NCBI RefSeq assembly: GCF_002727185.1
Contig: NZ_NIZW01000018.1
Coordinates: forward strand, 62,001-126,000
Length of the DNA: 64,000 nucleotides
From: Rhodopirellula bahusiensis
Lineage (GTDB): Bacteria > Planctomycetota > Planctomycetia > Pirellulales > Pirellulaceae
Direction of reading: 5' to 3'
The notes under the pieces were generated by a model. The model did not search any database and had not been told where the DNA came from. It worked only from the letters and a program-made list of their open reading frames with translations. How positions within the stretch are numbered: the stretch's first letter is position 1; every line of letters begins with the position of its first letter. The position numbers and the translations under genes were made by a program. This document shows, one piece after another, positions 45,506 through 54,190 of this stretch.

Positions 45506-47486
45506 CTTGGAATTTCCAACTTTCATACGCGGGAGAGGTGACTTCTTCTGTGATGGCAGCGATTGGCAATCGCAATTCAAATTCGCTGCCGCGGTTCTCG
45601 CCTTCACTGCGAGCACTCAACTGGCCGCCATGCTGGCAAACAATTCGGTGGGAAATGCTGAGCCCCAATCCGGTGCCGGTGCCATCACGACGTCGCGTGA
45701 AGAAAGGCTCGAACAAGTGGGCCTGGACTTCAGCGGACATGCCGCAACCGGTGTCCTTGACACGAATCGTCGACGTCTTGGGACCTTGATTGATGTAGAT
45801 GTTCACGTTGCCATCGCAGTCAACACTTTCCAGCGCGTTGGTCACCAAATTCAAAATGACCTGTCGGATCTCTTGATCATTGGCATAGACGGTCGCCGAA
45901 TCCGCGCCGAACAACTGGACTGATTGGCACTTGTATTTGCCAAGCGTCCCAACCATTTCGATCACATCGTTGACCAACGGCACGATGTCAAAGGATGTTT
46001 TCTCGACTTGGCCCATGCGGCTGAACAGCAGCATTTTTTCGATGATTGATTTGCAACGGAACGCTTCGCCTTCGATGCGCTGCAAGTTCTCTCGCCAGTT
46101 CTCGGTCATCTCACTGTCGAGCAAACGCTCGTCGTCAGGCAACATCATCAAGTCATTCATTCGCGACTCGATCGCTTCAGCGCTCCAAGCGATCGCGGCC
46201 ATCGGATTGTTGATCTCATGAGCGAACCCTGCGGCCAAGAATCCAACGCCGGCAAGCTGTTCGTTGCGGATGACTTCTTGAGAACGCACCTTCACTTCTT
46301 GATCCAATTCGTCGCACATCTTTTCGATGTGAGCCATGCTGTTTTGGAAGCGATCGGTCATCTCGTTCAAGATGATGGCCAACTCACCGAGTTCGTCCCC
46401 GGTGCCAAGATCGATGCGGTGCCCAAACTGACCTCGCGAAACGAGGCGAGCACCGATGACCAAATTATTGAAGGGCGCCAGCACGCTGGTTTGAAACACC
46501 CACACCATCACGGCGGCGATCAGCATCGCGGCAGCAAAGGCGACCCAGGCGACAACGATTCCGAGTCGATATCGACTTTTGACGTGGTCACTGAACGCCG
46601 CCATTTGGCTGTGAATCAGCACCAAGTGATCGCGAGTTTGACCGACCAACTCATCCAGCTTTTCGCCAAGCTTGTTGCGACTGGACCTTCGATCAATGAC
46701 CAAATAGTCCAGGTTGTTTTGATTGCTTTGAATGTTGTTCAGGATGCTTCGGATGGTGTCCAACGAAGCGAGCTGCGTTTCGGGATTGATCAGCGTCGAA
46801 CCGGCCTCGACTTCTTTTGGTTGCTCGATCTTCGCCGTCACCATGGTCGAGTAACGACTGAGCGCTGAATCCAATTCATTGATCGTGGTTTGGAATTCGT
46901 CATTCTCCATTTGCAGATTGGAGTGCGGCATTCCAAAAGGATCGATCATCGTGGCTTGCGCACGCATCTGGCACAGCCGCGTGTTGCTGTCACGAGCCTT
47001 CGCAGCCGCTTGAGCGATTTGCGTCGCCATCGGCAATTCCTTGGCTCGCGAACTGATCGCGTCCGCCAAGTTTCGGTACTGATACAGACCGATGATTCCA
47101 ACGCCGCCAAGCGTGATCACCAAAGCGACCAGAACCAGAGTCCCGGTCAGTAATTTGACTTGGATTGAACCAATCTTTGGGAATTTCCCCTGCGGCGATA
47201 AACGCCAGACTCGGGAATCGGTTCGCAATCGAGGAATGCGACTGGACCACTTCGCCTCGGTCTTCTCAGACGATTCTTGCTGACCGTTGGTGCCGGAACC
47301 GTCCGCGGGGGTCGCAGAGGAAGAAAACAAAGAATCAGCGGCTTCGTCCGATGCCGATTCGTTGATTGACACCATCGAAATCGATGGCTCGCCAGCAGCT
47401 GGCTGGTTCGAATCGGAGCCAAAGAGCGACGCCGACGGATGCGTTGCTGAGAGGCTTCCTGCCTCATGGGGTCCATTTTTTCGCAT
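45480..47486 (-). CDS. Sensor histidine kinase with HAMP domain
   Basis: The 668-residue product has a 100-residue cytoplasmic lead, a membrane helix (VKLLTGTLVLVALVITLGGVG), a periplasmic sensor region of about 180 residues, a second helix (IVVAWVAFAAAMLIAAVMVW), a HAMP linker, the H box AAGFAHEINNP (phospho-His423), and the ATP-binding domain (N box LNLVTNALESV, DTGCGMS, GTGLGLSISHRIV). It probably phosphorylates the NtrC-type regulator encoded right after it. The N-terminal 90 residues are Ser-rich and polar and may be an extension; a shorter start is possible. It diverges from lpxB. Confidence 0.93.
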   Translation of the reverse strand: MRKNGPHEAGSLSATHPSASLFGSDSNQPAAGEPSISMVSINESASDEAADSLFSSSATPADGSGTNGQQESSEKTEAKWSSRIPRLRTDSRVWRLSPQGKFPKIGSIQVKLLTGTLVLVALVITLGGVGIIGLYQYRNLADAISSRAKELPMATQIAQAAAKARDSNTRLCQMRAQATMIDPFGMPHSNLQMENDEFQTTINELDSALSRYSTMVTAKIEQPKEVEAGSTLINPETQLASLDTIRSILNNIQSNQNNLDYLVIDRRSSRNKLGEKLDELVGQTRDHLVLIHSQMAAFSDHVKSRYRLGIVVAWVAFAAAMLIAAVMVWVFQTSVLAPFNNLVIGARLVSRGQFGHRIDLGTGDELGELAIILNEMTDRFQNSMAHIEKMCDELDQEVKVRSQEVIRNEQLAGVGFLAAGFAHEINNPMAAIAWSAEAIESRMNDLMMLPDDERLLDSEMTENWRENLQRIEGEAFRCKSIIEKMLLFSRMGQVEKTSFDIVPLVNDVIEMVGTLGKYKCQSVQLFGADSATVYANDQEIRQVILNLVTNALESVDCDGNVNIYINQGPKTSTIRVKDTGCGMSAEVQAHLFEPFFTRRRDGTGTGLGLSISHRIVCQHGGQLSARSEGENRGSEFELRLPIAAITEEVTSPAYESWKFQDAQQTQAA

Positions 47487-47655
47487 CCGAATCGGCCTCC
47501 TTGACCATCACGGTGTGAAACATCCTGTTCAACATTTCGAAGCGTATCGCGGGTTTGGTGGAGTGGCAAGAGCGGATCGAACTTGCGTTCCCGAAGGGCG
47601 GTTTTCTATATCACTACGCTGAACTTTGCTCCACGATCGCCGGGGACCGTCACAC

Positions 47656-48909
47656 GTGACCAAGACCATCTTTTTTTCCGTCGGGGAACCCAGCGGTGAC
47701 CAACACGCCGCTCGATTGATTCGTCAGTTGGCGAATCCCGGCGGCTTGGCGATGCGAAACGACGAACGAATTGTTTGCCGTGGATTCGGTGGCCCATCGA
47801 TGCTCGCGGCCGGATGTCGCGTCGATTTGGACCTCACCCGCCACGCCGTCGTCGGGATCGTGGAAGTCCTGCCCAAAATCCGCGAATTCTTTCGTTTCGC
47901 GGACCAAGCCGAAGACATTTTTCGATCCGGATCAGTCGATTCGGTCGTGCTGGTGGATTTCCCCGGGTTCAACTGGCACATCGCGAAACGAGCCAAGAAG
48001 TACGGCATTCCTGTTCACTACTATTGCCCGCCGCAATTGTGGGCCTGGGGTGCGTGGCGAGCCCGCAAGATGAAACGCAGCGTGGACCACGTGATCGCCG
48101 TGCTGCCGGTCGAGAAGACTTTCTTCAACCAGCATCAAATCCCCGTCAGCCTGGTCGGGCACCCGTTCTTCGACGCCGTCGCCGAACAACAACTCGACAC
48201 CGCGGTGATGCGTCGCTTTCACTCCCAACAATCAACCGGTGAACGAATCGTCGCGGTTCTGCCCGGATCACGCGATCACGAAGTCCGTTCGAACTTTCCG
48301 ATCCAGTTGGAAACAATCCGGCGATTGCATCGCGAATTGGGTGAGTCAGGCGACAACGTGCGATTCGCGGTAGCGGCCTACCGAGACAAACAGTGCCTTT
48401 GGTGCCGCGAACAGTTGTCGGAACAAGACAAAAGCCTGCCGATCGATTTCTACGTCGATTGCACGTCCGAGATCATCGAAGCCGCTCACAGCGCGATGAT
48501 GGTCAGCGGCAGCGTCAGCCTGGAACTACTGGCCCGGGGAACTCCCGCAGCAGTCATCTACCGCGTCGGCCGAGTCTTGCACGCCGTCGGCAAACGCGTT
48601 TTGAAAATCGACAGCGTGACGCTTCCGAACTTGATGGCCGGCCGCAAACTTTTCCCCGAGTTCATTTCCGTAGGCGACCCGGCACCCGCGGTCGATTTCC
48701 TGACCGAAACCATGCGAGCGATGCTGCAAGACAGCTTCTACTACGCCAAAATTCGTCGCGATCTGCAAAAGCTGCGAGATGAGCATGCGAGCCCGGGTGC
48801 GTCCCAACGAGCCGCCGAATTGCTGCGTTCTCGGCTCTTCGGCGTCGATGAAACGCTCTCCGAAAAGAATTCTCTCCGCATGCAAACCGAAATGCGGGAA
48901 GCTGCGTAA
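47656..48909 (+). CDS. lpxB: Lipid-A-disaccharide synthase
   Basis: LpxB joins UDP-diacylglucosamine and lipid X to form the lipid A disaccharide at the inner face of the membrane. The 417-residue product has FFSVGEPSGDQHAARLIRQL, FGGPSMLAAGC, VDFPGFNWHIAKRAK, YCPPQLWAWGAWRARKM and VGHPFFD, all characteristic, and the late motif VLPGSRDHEV. The GTG at 47656 begins the conserved sequence; a TTG at 47626 would add ten residues. Neighbours are not other lipid A genes. Its presence argues that this organism makes at least a lipid A core. Confidence 0.95.
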   Translation: MTKTIFFSVGEPSGDQHAARLIRQLANPGGLAMRNDERIVCRGFGGPSMLAAGCRVDLDLTRHAVVGIVEVLPKIREFFRFADQAEDIFRSGSVDSVVLVDFPGFNWHIAKRAKKYGIPVHYYCPPQLWAWGAWRARKMKRSVDHVIAVLPVEKTFFNQHQIPVSLVGHPFFDAVAEQQLDTAVMRRFHSQQSTGERIVAVLPGSRDHEVRSNFPIQLETIRRLHRELGESGDNVRFAVAAYRDKQCLWCREQLSEQDKSLPIDFYVDCTSEIIEAAHSAMMVSGSVSLELLARGTPAAVIYRVGRVLHAVGKRVLKIDSVTLPNLMAGRKLFPEFISVGDPAPAVDFLTETMRAMLQDSFYYAKIRRDLQKLRDEHASPGASQRAAELLRSRLFGVDETLSEKNSLRMQTEMREAA

Positions 48910-48960
48910 GAGCCCAGGTCCATCTTTCCCCGCGGTCCTCTTTTCGTACACCTCGCCGAA

Positions 48961-49761
48961 ATGAACCAGCCTGAATCATCCAAGTCGTTGTTTTTGGGCG
49001 GCGCCGCCAAGGCCACCGCCGCCAATCGCGAACGGGATGTTCCCCGCATGGGAGCGGAGTCGGGTTACGAAGCGGTCGTGGTCGACGACGTCGCACCAGT
49101 ACGCATCAGTGCCTTCATCGGCTTTCTGATTTCGCTGACCAGCTTCACCGCCGCCGTCGCCAAGCCGATGCTGGTTCTGCCCGCTTTGGCGTTCGTCATT
49201 TGCTTGTTTGCACTGCGAAAACACGACGGCAAAGCAAAACCGGTCGGAACCATGGTCGCTCGAATCGGCTTGGTGCTGGCCTGCTTGTTCGGATCGACGG
49301 GATTCTTCGTCCACTACCTGAAATACCGAACGCTGGGCGACCAGGCGAGCTACTTCGCTCAGCAGTACCTGGAACTAGCGGCCAACGGCGAAGAAGCCCT
49401 GGCGTTGGAGCTGCAGAAATCGGCCCCCAACCGCCAGGTTTCCACCATGAAGTTGGACGCCGCCTACGAGATGGACCAATCGGCCCAAGAGCAACTTGAG
49501 AATTTTCGCAGCGGTGCCTACGCCGACGTCAAACGTGTCGGACCGGATGTCGAATGGGAACTCGATCGTCGACCACGGGTCTTCCAGAAATACGGTCGCG
49601 AAAAAGTTGACACGTATTGGCGAGATCCGACCGGGCAATTCAAGGGCGTGATCCAAATCGAACTGCAATGGACTCCTTCACGCGATGAGGACGAGTCGGA
49701 TTGGCAGGTTTCGTTGTTCCAAGTCGAACGCGAATTGATCGTCGCACCTGTGGTTCTGTAG
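48961..49761 (+). CDS. Membrane protein downstream of lpxB, function unknown
   Basis: The 266-residue product has a cytoplasmic N-terminus (about 45 residues), two close membrane helices (AFIGFLISLTSFTAAVA and LVLPALAFVICLFALR), a third helix (MVARIGLVLACLFGSTGFFVHYL) and a soluble C-terminal domain of about 160 residues rich in charged residues. No family is recognised. It follows lpxB by 51 bases on the same strand and may be in its transcript. Confidence 0.7.
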   Translation: MNQPESSKSLFLGGAAKATAANRERDVPRMGAESGYEAVVVDDVAPVRISAFIGFLISLTSFTAAVAKPMLVLPALAFVICLFALRKHDGKAKPVGTMVARIGLVLACLFGSTGFFVHYLKYRTLGDQASYFAQQYLELAANGEEALALELQKSAPNRQVSTMKLDAAYEMDQSAQEQLENFRSGAYADVKRVGPDVEWELDRRPRVFQKYGREKVDTYWRDPTGQFKGVIQIELQWTPSRDEDESDWQVSLFQVERELIVAPVVL

Positions 49762-49911
49762 CGGCGAAGCCGAACATCAGGCCAAGCGTTCGATCTGAAT
49801 TTCGCACGCATTTTGCGAACGGGTTCGGATTGGGGTGGCGTCGAAATGCTGGCAGTGCTTACGACCAAGTTTCCGGTCGTCTTTCCTGCCGCTTGCCCTT
49901 TGACGTTCAAC

Positions 49912-50577
49912 ATGCCAGCTCGATCCACCGCTCTCATTTGCACCGTTTCGTCGTTGCTGATTTCTGGTTTGCTTTTGACAACTCAAACCGGTTGCCTGGG
50001 TTTGATGTCCAACCTGATGCACGCCGTGGGTGCTGACCAAGTCCCTGCGGAATGTGAACTGCTGAAGGATTCGAAGGTCGCCATCGTGACCTTCACCGAC
50101 CGCAGCCAATACAGCGAAGACATTGCTGCTCGAACTTTGTCGCGAAAAGTCAGCGACATCATGCTCAACAAAATCAAAGACATTCGCCTCGTTCGCGAAG
50201 ATGAGATCCAAGAGTTCCGCGACACCCACGGCTGGGAAAACTCAGACTTCCTGGACATCGGCAAGGGTGTGGACGCAGAGAAGGTTTTGGCAATCGAACT
50301 CACGGGCATGAAGCTTCGTGAAGGAGCCACGCTGTATCGCGGGTCCGCCGCTGTGATGCTGACTGTTCTGGACGTGGAAACCGAAACCGTGGTCTTCCGA
50401 AAAGAAATCGACGAATTCATGTACCCGGCAACCGCTGGCCAATACACCAGCGAAACGACCGAGTCGAAGTTCCGCAAGCTCTACTTGCAGATGCTGGCTG
50501 AACGCATCGGCCGAGTCTTCCACCCGTACGACTTTGCCGACACCATCGCGATGGACGGCGCAATCGCCAGCCAGTGA
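49912..50577 (+). CDS. Secreted lipoprotein-like protein, function unknown
   Basis: The 221-residue product begins with a signal sequence ending in QTGC, a weak lipobox. The mature part has alternating strands and helices (KVAIVTFTDRSQYSEDIAA, KIKDIRLVREDEIQEF, KVLAIELTGMKL, VMLTVLDVETETVVFRKEID), like small envelope lipoproteins that sit near LPS or transport machinery. No named family is assigned. A Met 33 residues earlier would keep the frame but spoil the signal. It lies 150 bases after the preceding membrane-protein gene. Confidence 0.7.
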   Translation: MPARSTALICTVSSLLISGLLLTTQTGCLGLMSNLMHAVGADQVPAECELLKDSKVAIVTFTDRSQYSEDIAARTLSRKVSDIMLNKIKDIRLVREDEIQEFRDTHGWENSDFLDIGKGVDAEKVLAIELTGMKLREGATLYRGSAAVMLTVLDVETETVVFRKEIDEFMYPATAGQYTSETTESKFRKLYLQMLAERIGRVFHPYDFADTIAMDGAIASQ

Positions 50578-50896
50578 GCCACTCCGAAGGCCACCGGAAT
50601 TCGCAACGCTGGCTCACTCGAGTCTGCAGCTTGCTCTCCACACCTGACGCCTACGGCACGCTTTCACGTGTGAGTCGGCGTCTGTTCTCGCTCGCGACCG
50701 CGGGCTGACGCGGCGAAAGCGACTATGGAATCGCCCGCCGTCTATGGAATCGCCCGCCGTCCTTTGGCGATCGTTCTGCGTCGCAAAGTCCCTGTCTCGG
50801 CAAAGCAACCGCGCTCCGGTCGACAAACCGCTTCGCGTATCTGACAATTCATCCTGATTTGCAACGATTCTCGCCACGCACTCGATCTCAATTGCT
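50578..50896. other. Intergenic region with a 19-base tandem duplication
   Basis: About 320 bases before lpdA. The 19-base unit TATGGAATCGCCCGCCGTC is present twice with no gap (50724-50742 and 50743-50761). ORFs in the region are short and unsupported. It should hold the promoter of the lpdA-phosphatase operon. Confidence 0.5.
50724..50761. repeat. 19-base perfect tandem repeat
   Basis: Two identical adjacent copies of TATGGAATCGCCCGCCGTC, about 135 bases upstream of the lpdA start codon. Confidence 0.8.
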
Positions 50897-52321
50897 ATGA
50901 AAACGGCTCGTCACGAACTCGTCATTTTGGGCGGTGGCCCAGCCGGATACGTCGCCGCCATCCGCGCCGCTCAACTGGGAATTGACGTCGCCTGCATCGA
51001 CGACAACCCTCGCTATGGCGGGACGTGTGTTCGAGTCGGATGCATTCCCAGTAAGGCGCTTTTGGAATCCAGCCACTTGTACGAAGAGGCTCAGCACAAA
51101 TTTGCTGACCATGGGCTGAACGTCGGCAACGTCGAAGTGGACCTCGACGTGATGATGAAACGCAAAGAGAAGATCGTCGAATCGCTGACCGGCGGAATCG
51201 ACATGCTGTTCGATCGCCGCGGTGTGACTGCCTATCACGGTCGCGGCAAACTTCGCGATGTGGAAACGATCGAGATCACGCCCAGCGAAGGCGCTGCCGA
51301 CGACCAACCGACCTTGGTCTCCGCTGATCAGATCATGCTGTGCCCCGGCAGCGTCCCAGCAAAACTGCCCTTCGTCGAAGAAGACGGCGAACGAATCGGA
51401 AACAGCACCACGGCCCTCTCCTTCCCAGAAGTCCCTGAAGAACTGGTTGTCATCGGCGGCGGCTACATCGGCATGGAACTGGGCAGCGTCTGGAACCGAC
51501 TCGGCAGCCACGTTGTTGTTTTGGAAGCCTTTGACCGCATCATGCCGGGTCTCGACAAAGAGATGGCCAACCTGGCTCATCGAAGCTACAAGAAACAGGG
51601 CATCGAAACTCGAACCGGAACCTTTGTCGCATCTGCCAAAGTCGATCCCAACCCAGGTGACAAGAAACCTTGCGTCGTCGAAATCAAAGATGGCGATCCC
51701 ATCCGTTGCGATCGAGTGCTCCTGGCGACCGGACGTGCTCCGGCAACCAAAGGCATGGGACTCGAGGAGGCCGGCGTCAAACTCGACGAACGCGGTTTCA
51801 TCCAAGTCAACCATCAGTTCGAAACCTCCGTGCCGGGCATCTATGCGGTGGGTGACTGCATCGGCGGCGCGATGTTGGCTCACAAAGCCATGGAGGAAGG
51901 CGTCGTTTGCGTCGAACTGATGGCCGGCATCGCGTCGGAAATGAATTACGAAGTCATCCCAGCAATCGTCTTCACCCATCCCGAAATCGCGATGGTTGGC
52001 AAGACCGAAGAAGAACTGAAGGAAGCCGGCATCGAATACAAGAAGGGCGTTTGCCCGCTTGGTGCCAACGGACGAGCCCGCACTTTGGGCGACATCGATG
52101 GTCGCGTCAAGATTCTCGCCGATGCGGCGACGGATCGTGTTCTGGGAGTCCACATCATCGGCCCGCGAGCCGGTGACATGATCGCGGAAGCCGCCGCCGC
52201 AATGGAATTCGGAGCCAGCAGCGAAGACATCGCTCGAACCTGTCACGCTCACCCGACGCTTTCGGAAGCGGTTCACGAAGCCGCGATGGCGGTTGACGAT
52301 CGGGCGATCCACACGGCGTGA
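50897..52321 (+). CDS. lpdA: Dihydrolipoyl dehydrogenase
   Basis: It reoxidises dihydrolipoamide of 2-oxoacid dehydrogenase or glycine cleavage complexes, passing electrons to NAD via FAD. The 474-residue product has FAD-binding ILGGGPAGYVAA, the redox disulfide GGTCVRVGCIPSKALL (C44, C49; the usual Asn in CVNVGC is Arg), the NAD-binding VIGGGYIGMELGS, and C-terminal HAHPTLSEAVHEA with the catalytic His. Partner E1 and E2 genes are not in the window, so it is an orphan E3. The phosphatase gene overlaps its stop by 4 bases (GTGA). Confidence 0.95.
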   Translation: MKTARHELVILGGGPAGYVAAIRAAQLGIDVACIDDNPRYGGTCVRVGCIPSKALLESSHLYEEAQHKFADHGLNVGNVEVDLDVMMKRKEKIVESLTGGIDMLFDRRGVTAYHGRGKLRDVETIEITPSEGAADDQPTLVSADQIMLCPGSVPAKLPFVEEDGERIGNSTTALSFPEVPEELVVIGGGYIGMELGSVWNRLGSHVVVLEAFDRIMPGLDKEMANLAHRSYKKQGIETRTGTFVASAKVDPNPGDKKPCVVEIKDGDPIRCDRVLLATGRAPATKGMGLEEAGVKLDERGFIQVNHQFETSVPGIYAVGDCIGGAMLAHKAMEEGVVCVELMAGIASEMNYEVIPAIVFTHPEIAMVGKTEEELKEAGIEYKKGVCPLGANGRARTLGDIDGRVKILADAATDRVLGVHIIGPRAGDMIAEAAAAMEFGASSEDIARTCHAHPTLSEAVHEAAMAVDDRAIHTA

Positions 52322-52875
52322 GTGGCCCTACCGAATCTGGCTGGCTGAGGCGCCTGTACGCCCGCGTCGTGTTCCTACCAACGTTGTGGTGGAACATGCT
52401 GCTCGGACGCGTCTTGAAAGTTCGCAATTGGTTCGACTGGATCGATCCTTTGGTGATCGTCGGTGCTCGACCATTTGCACGCGACGTCGAGGGATTGGCC
52501 AAGCTCAACGTCGGCGGTGTCGTCAACACCTGCGAAGAATACTGCGGCCCAGTCGATGAGTATGCCAAGCATGACATAGAGCAACTGCACCTTCCGATCA
52601 CCGACTTCACCCACCCCAGTCTGCAAGACGTCACGACGGGAGTCGCGTTCATTCAGCGACACGTCGAAAGCGGCAAAGCGGTCTACATCCACTGCAAAGC
52701 CGGCCGTGCTCGCAGCGCCACGATCGCAATCTGCTGGCTGATCGCTCACAAAGGCATGACGCCCGACGAAGCCCAAGCGTGGCTGCTTGAGAAGCGACCG
52801 CACATCAACCCGCGTCTGACCCAGCGACCAGTTGTCCAACGGTTCGCTCGCGAGTTCCAACCGTCACCCGAATGA
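52318..52875 (+). CDS. Dual-specificity protein phosphatase, PTPMT1-like
   Basis: The 185-residue product has the active-site loop YIHCKAGRARSAT (Cys as nucleophile, Arg binding phosphate), the general acid Asp in LPITDFTHP, and the helix WLIAHKGMTPDEAQAWLLEKRP. It resembles the PTPMT1/dual-specificity class, which acts on phosphoproteins or phosphatidylglycerophosphate. The N-terminal part has a hydrophobic helix (LYARVVFLPTLWWNMLLGRVL), possibly membrane-associated. The GTG start overlaps the lpdA stop, so the two are translated together. Confidence 0.9.
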   Translation: MSGPTESGWLRRLYARVVFLPTLWWNMLLGRVLKVRNWFDWIDPLVIVGARPFARDVEGLAKLNVGGVVNTCEEYCGPVDEYAKHDIEQLHLPITDFTHPSLQDVTTGVAFIQRHVESGKAVYIHCKAGRARSATIAICWLIAHKGMTPDEAQAWLLEKRPHINPRLTQRPVVQRFAREFQPSPE

Positions 52876-53276
52876 CCCTAGCACGGGCTTTCAAGCCGGT
52901 AGACGAAATGCAACCTCGCTTCAAAACGTTCGTCTCGAAAGCGGTCTAGCCAAAGTCCATCTTCATTCTCGGGGCCTCCACCCCGAGCTATTGAAGACGG
53001 CCCCTCTGGGGCGATGTCGGCGCATCTCGTCCGCGAAGCGATCCAAGTCCCTGCACCAGAGCAGGACAGTTGTCCTTAACTGCTCCGTCGGGCATCTCTC
53101 AACGGCCAAGCCACGTCGCAACCCAGCTCACTCCACACCATTCGCGTCACGCTGCACGACATCAAACCATCCACGCAAGCATAGCGAGAGATCTCAAGCC
53201 ATTTCGAAACACCTCCCTCTGTCACATCATAGAATGACGGCCCCCTTCTGATTCACAACAATCAACGGAGTCCAAC
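52876..53276. other. Intergenic region with a hairpin
   Basis: About 400 bases between the phosphatase and SIMPL genes. A hairpin CTCGGGG/CCCCGAG with a 6-base loop spans 52968-52987, of the type seen widely in planctomycete intergenic DNA. Short ORFs give no recognisable proteins. Confidence 0.45.
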
Positions 53277-54146
53277 ATGTCGAAACGCACCGCCTACCAA
53301 TCGAGCCTGCTTGTTGCTGCCATCACTGCATCCATGCTGTCAGCCCCGGCGTCGTCCAACGCCGCCGACGGGGTTGACACTCGGTCCAAATTGACCGTGC
53401 AAGCAACGGCTGACTCCAAGGTCGCCCCCGACAGCGTCACGCTTCGTTTCGCGATCGAATCACGTGAAGAAAAGGTCACCGAAGCGGCTCGAAAGACCTC
53501 CGAGCAAGTCACTCGCGTCGTGCAGTTTCTGAAGGGCCAAGGGATCGAAGCCAAAGACATTCGGACGGAATCGGTCGTCCTTTCACCGATCTACCGTCAA
53601 GGTCAAAAGGGGCAGTATGCAAAGCAACGTTCGTCGATGTCAGCCTCGCAAGGATTCGGCGATCTGTTTGATAGCGTGCCACAGCAACAAGCCACTCAAA
53701 CCGAAGCTCCCCAGCCGAGTGTTCGCGATGAGTTGCAGCAGAACCAACCCATCGGATATTCCGCCAGTCGCCAACTGACCGTTTTGGTTCGCGACATCAA
53801 AAAGTTCCAAACGGTCTACGCCGGTGTCCTGGAACGCGGTGTCAACTCCATCGCTGGGATCCAGTGGATGAACTCCGATCAAGTCCAACATCGCCGCGCC
53901 GCTCGCATCAAAGCGATTGCTGCAGCTCGCGAAAAGGCCAGCGACATGGCCGGGGCCCTCGATGCGAAGGTCGCACGTGTGATCAGTGTCCAAGAAACTT
54001 CGCGACGTTCTGACCCATTCAGCAACAGCGTGCAACTGTTTGGCGGAGAATCAGAAGGAAGTTCCATTCAAGCCGGCATGATGACGCTCTCCGCATCGGT
54101 GCAAGTGGTCTTCGAACTCAGCGACACCGAGTTCGAAAACGAGTGA
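53277..54146 (+). CDS. Periplasmic SIMPL-domain protein
   Basis: The 289-residue product has a signal peptide (residues 1-29, ending SNAAD). The following SIMPL (DUF541) domain shows KLTVQATADSKVAPDSVTLRFAIES, GIEAKDIRTESVVLSPIY, IGYSASRQLTVLVRDIKKF, and ARIKAIAAAREKASDMAGALD. A Gln- and Ser-rich insert of about 40 residues splits the middle. SIMPL proteins are envelope proteins of unclear function, sometimes linked to oxidative stress. It is followed by the convergent cytochrome-like gene with 44 bases between stops. Confidence 0.88.
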   Translation: MSKRTAYQSSLLVAAITASMLSAPASSNAADGVDTRSKLTVQATADSKVAPDSVTLRFAIESREEKVTEAARKTSEQVTRVVQFLKGQGIEAKDIRTESVVLSPIYRQGQKGQYAKQRSSMSASQGFGDLFDSVPQQQATQTEAPQPSVRDELQQNQPIGYSASRQLTVLVRDIKKFQTVYAGVLERGVNSIAGIQWMNSDQVQHRRAARIKAIAAAREKASDMAGALDAKVARVISVQETSRRSDPFSNSVQLFGGESEGSSIQAGMMTLSASVQVVFELSDTEFENE

Positions 54147-54190
54147 TCTGGAAAACCGAAAGTCTTGACGACTTCCGCTACGACGGGAAC

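Noticed and set aside
50888-52312. Plus 474-codon open frame on the minus strand exactly opposite lpdA
   Set aside because: It mirrors lpdA codon for codon, has no family features, and such antisense frames are common in GC-biased genes. lpdA has clear motifs, so the mirror is a shadow.
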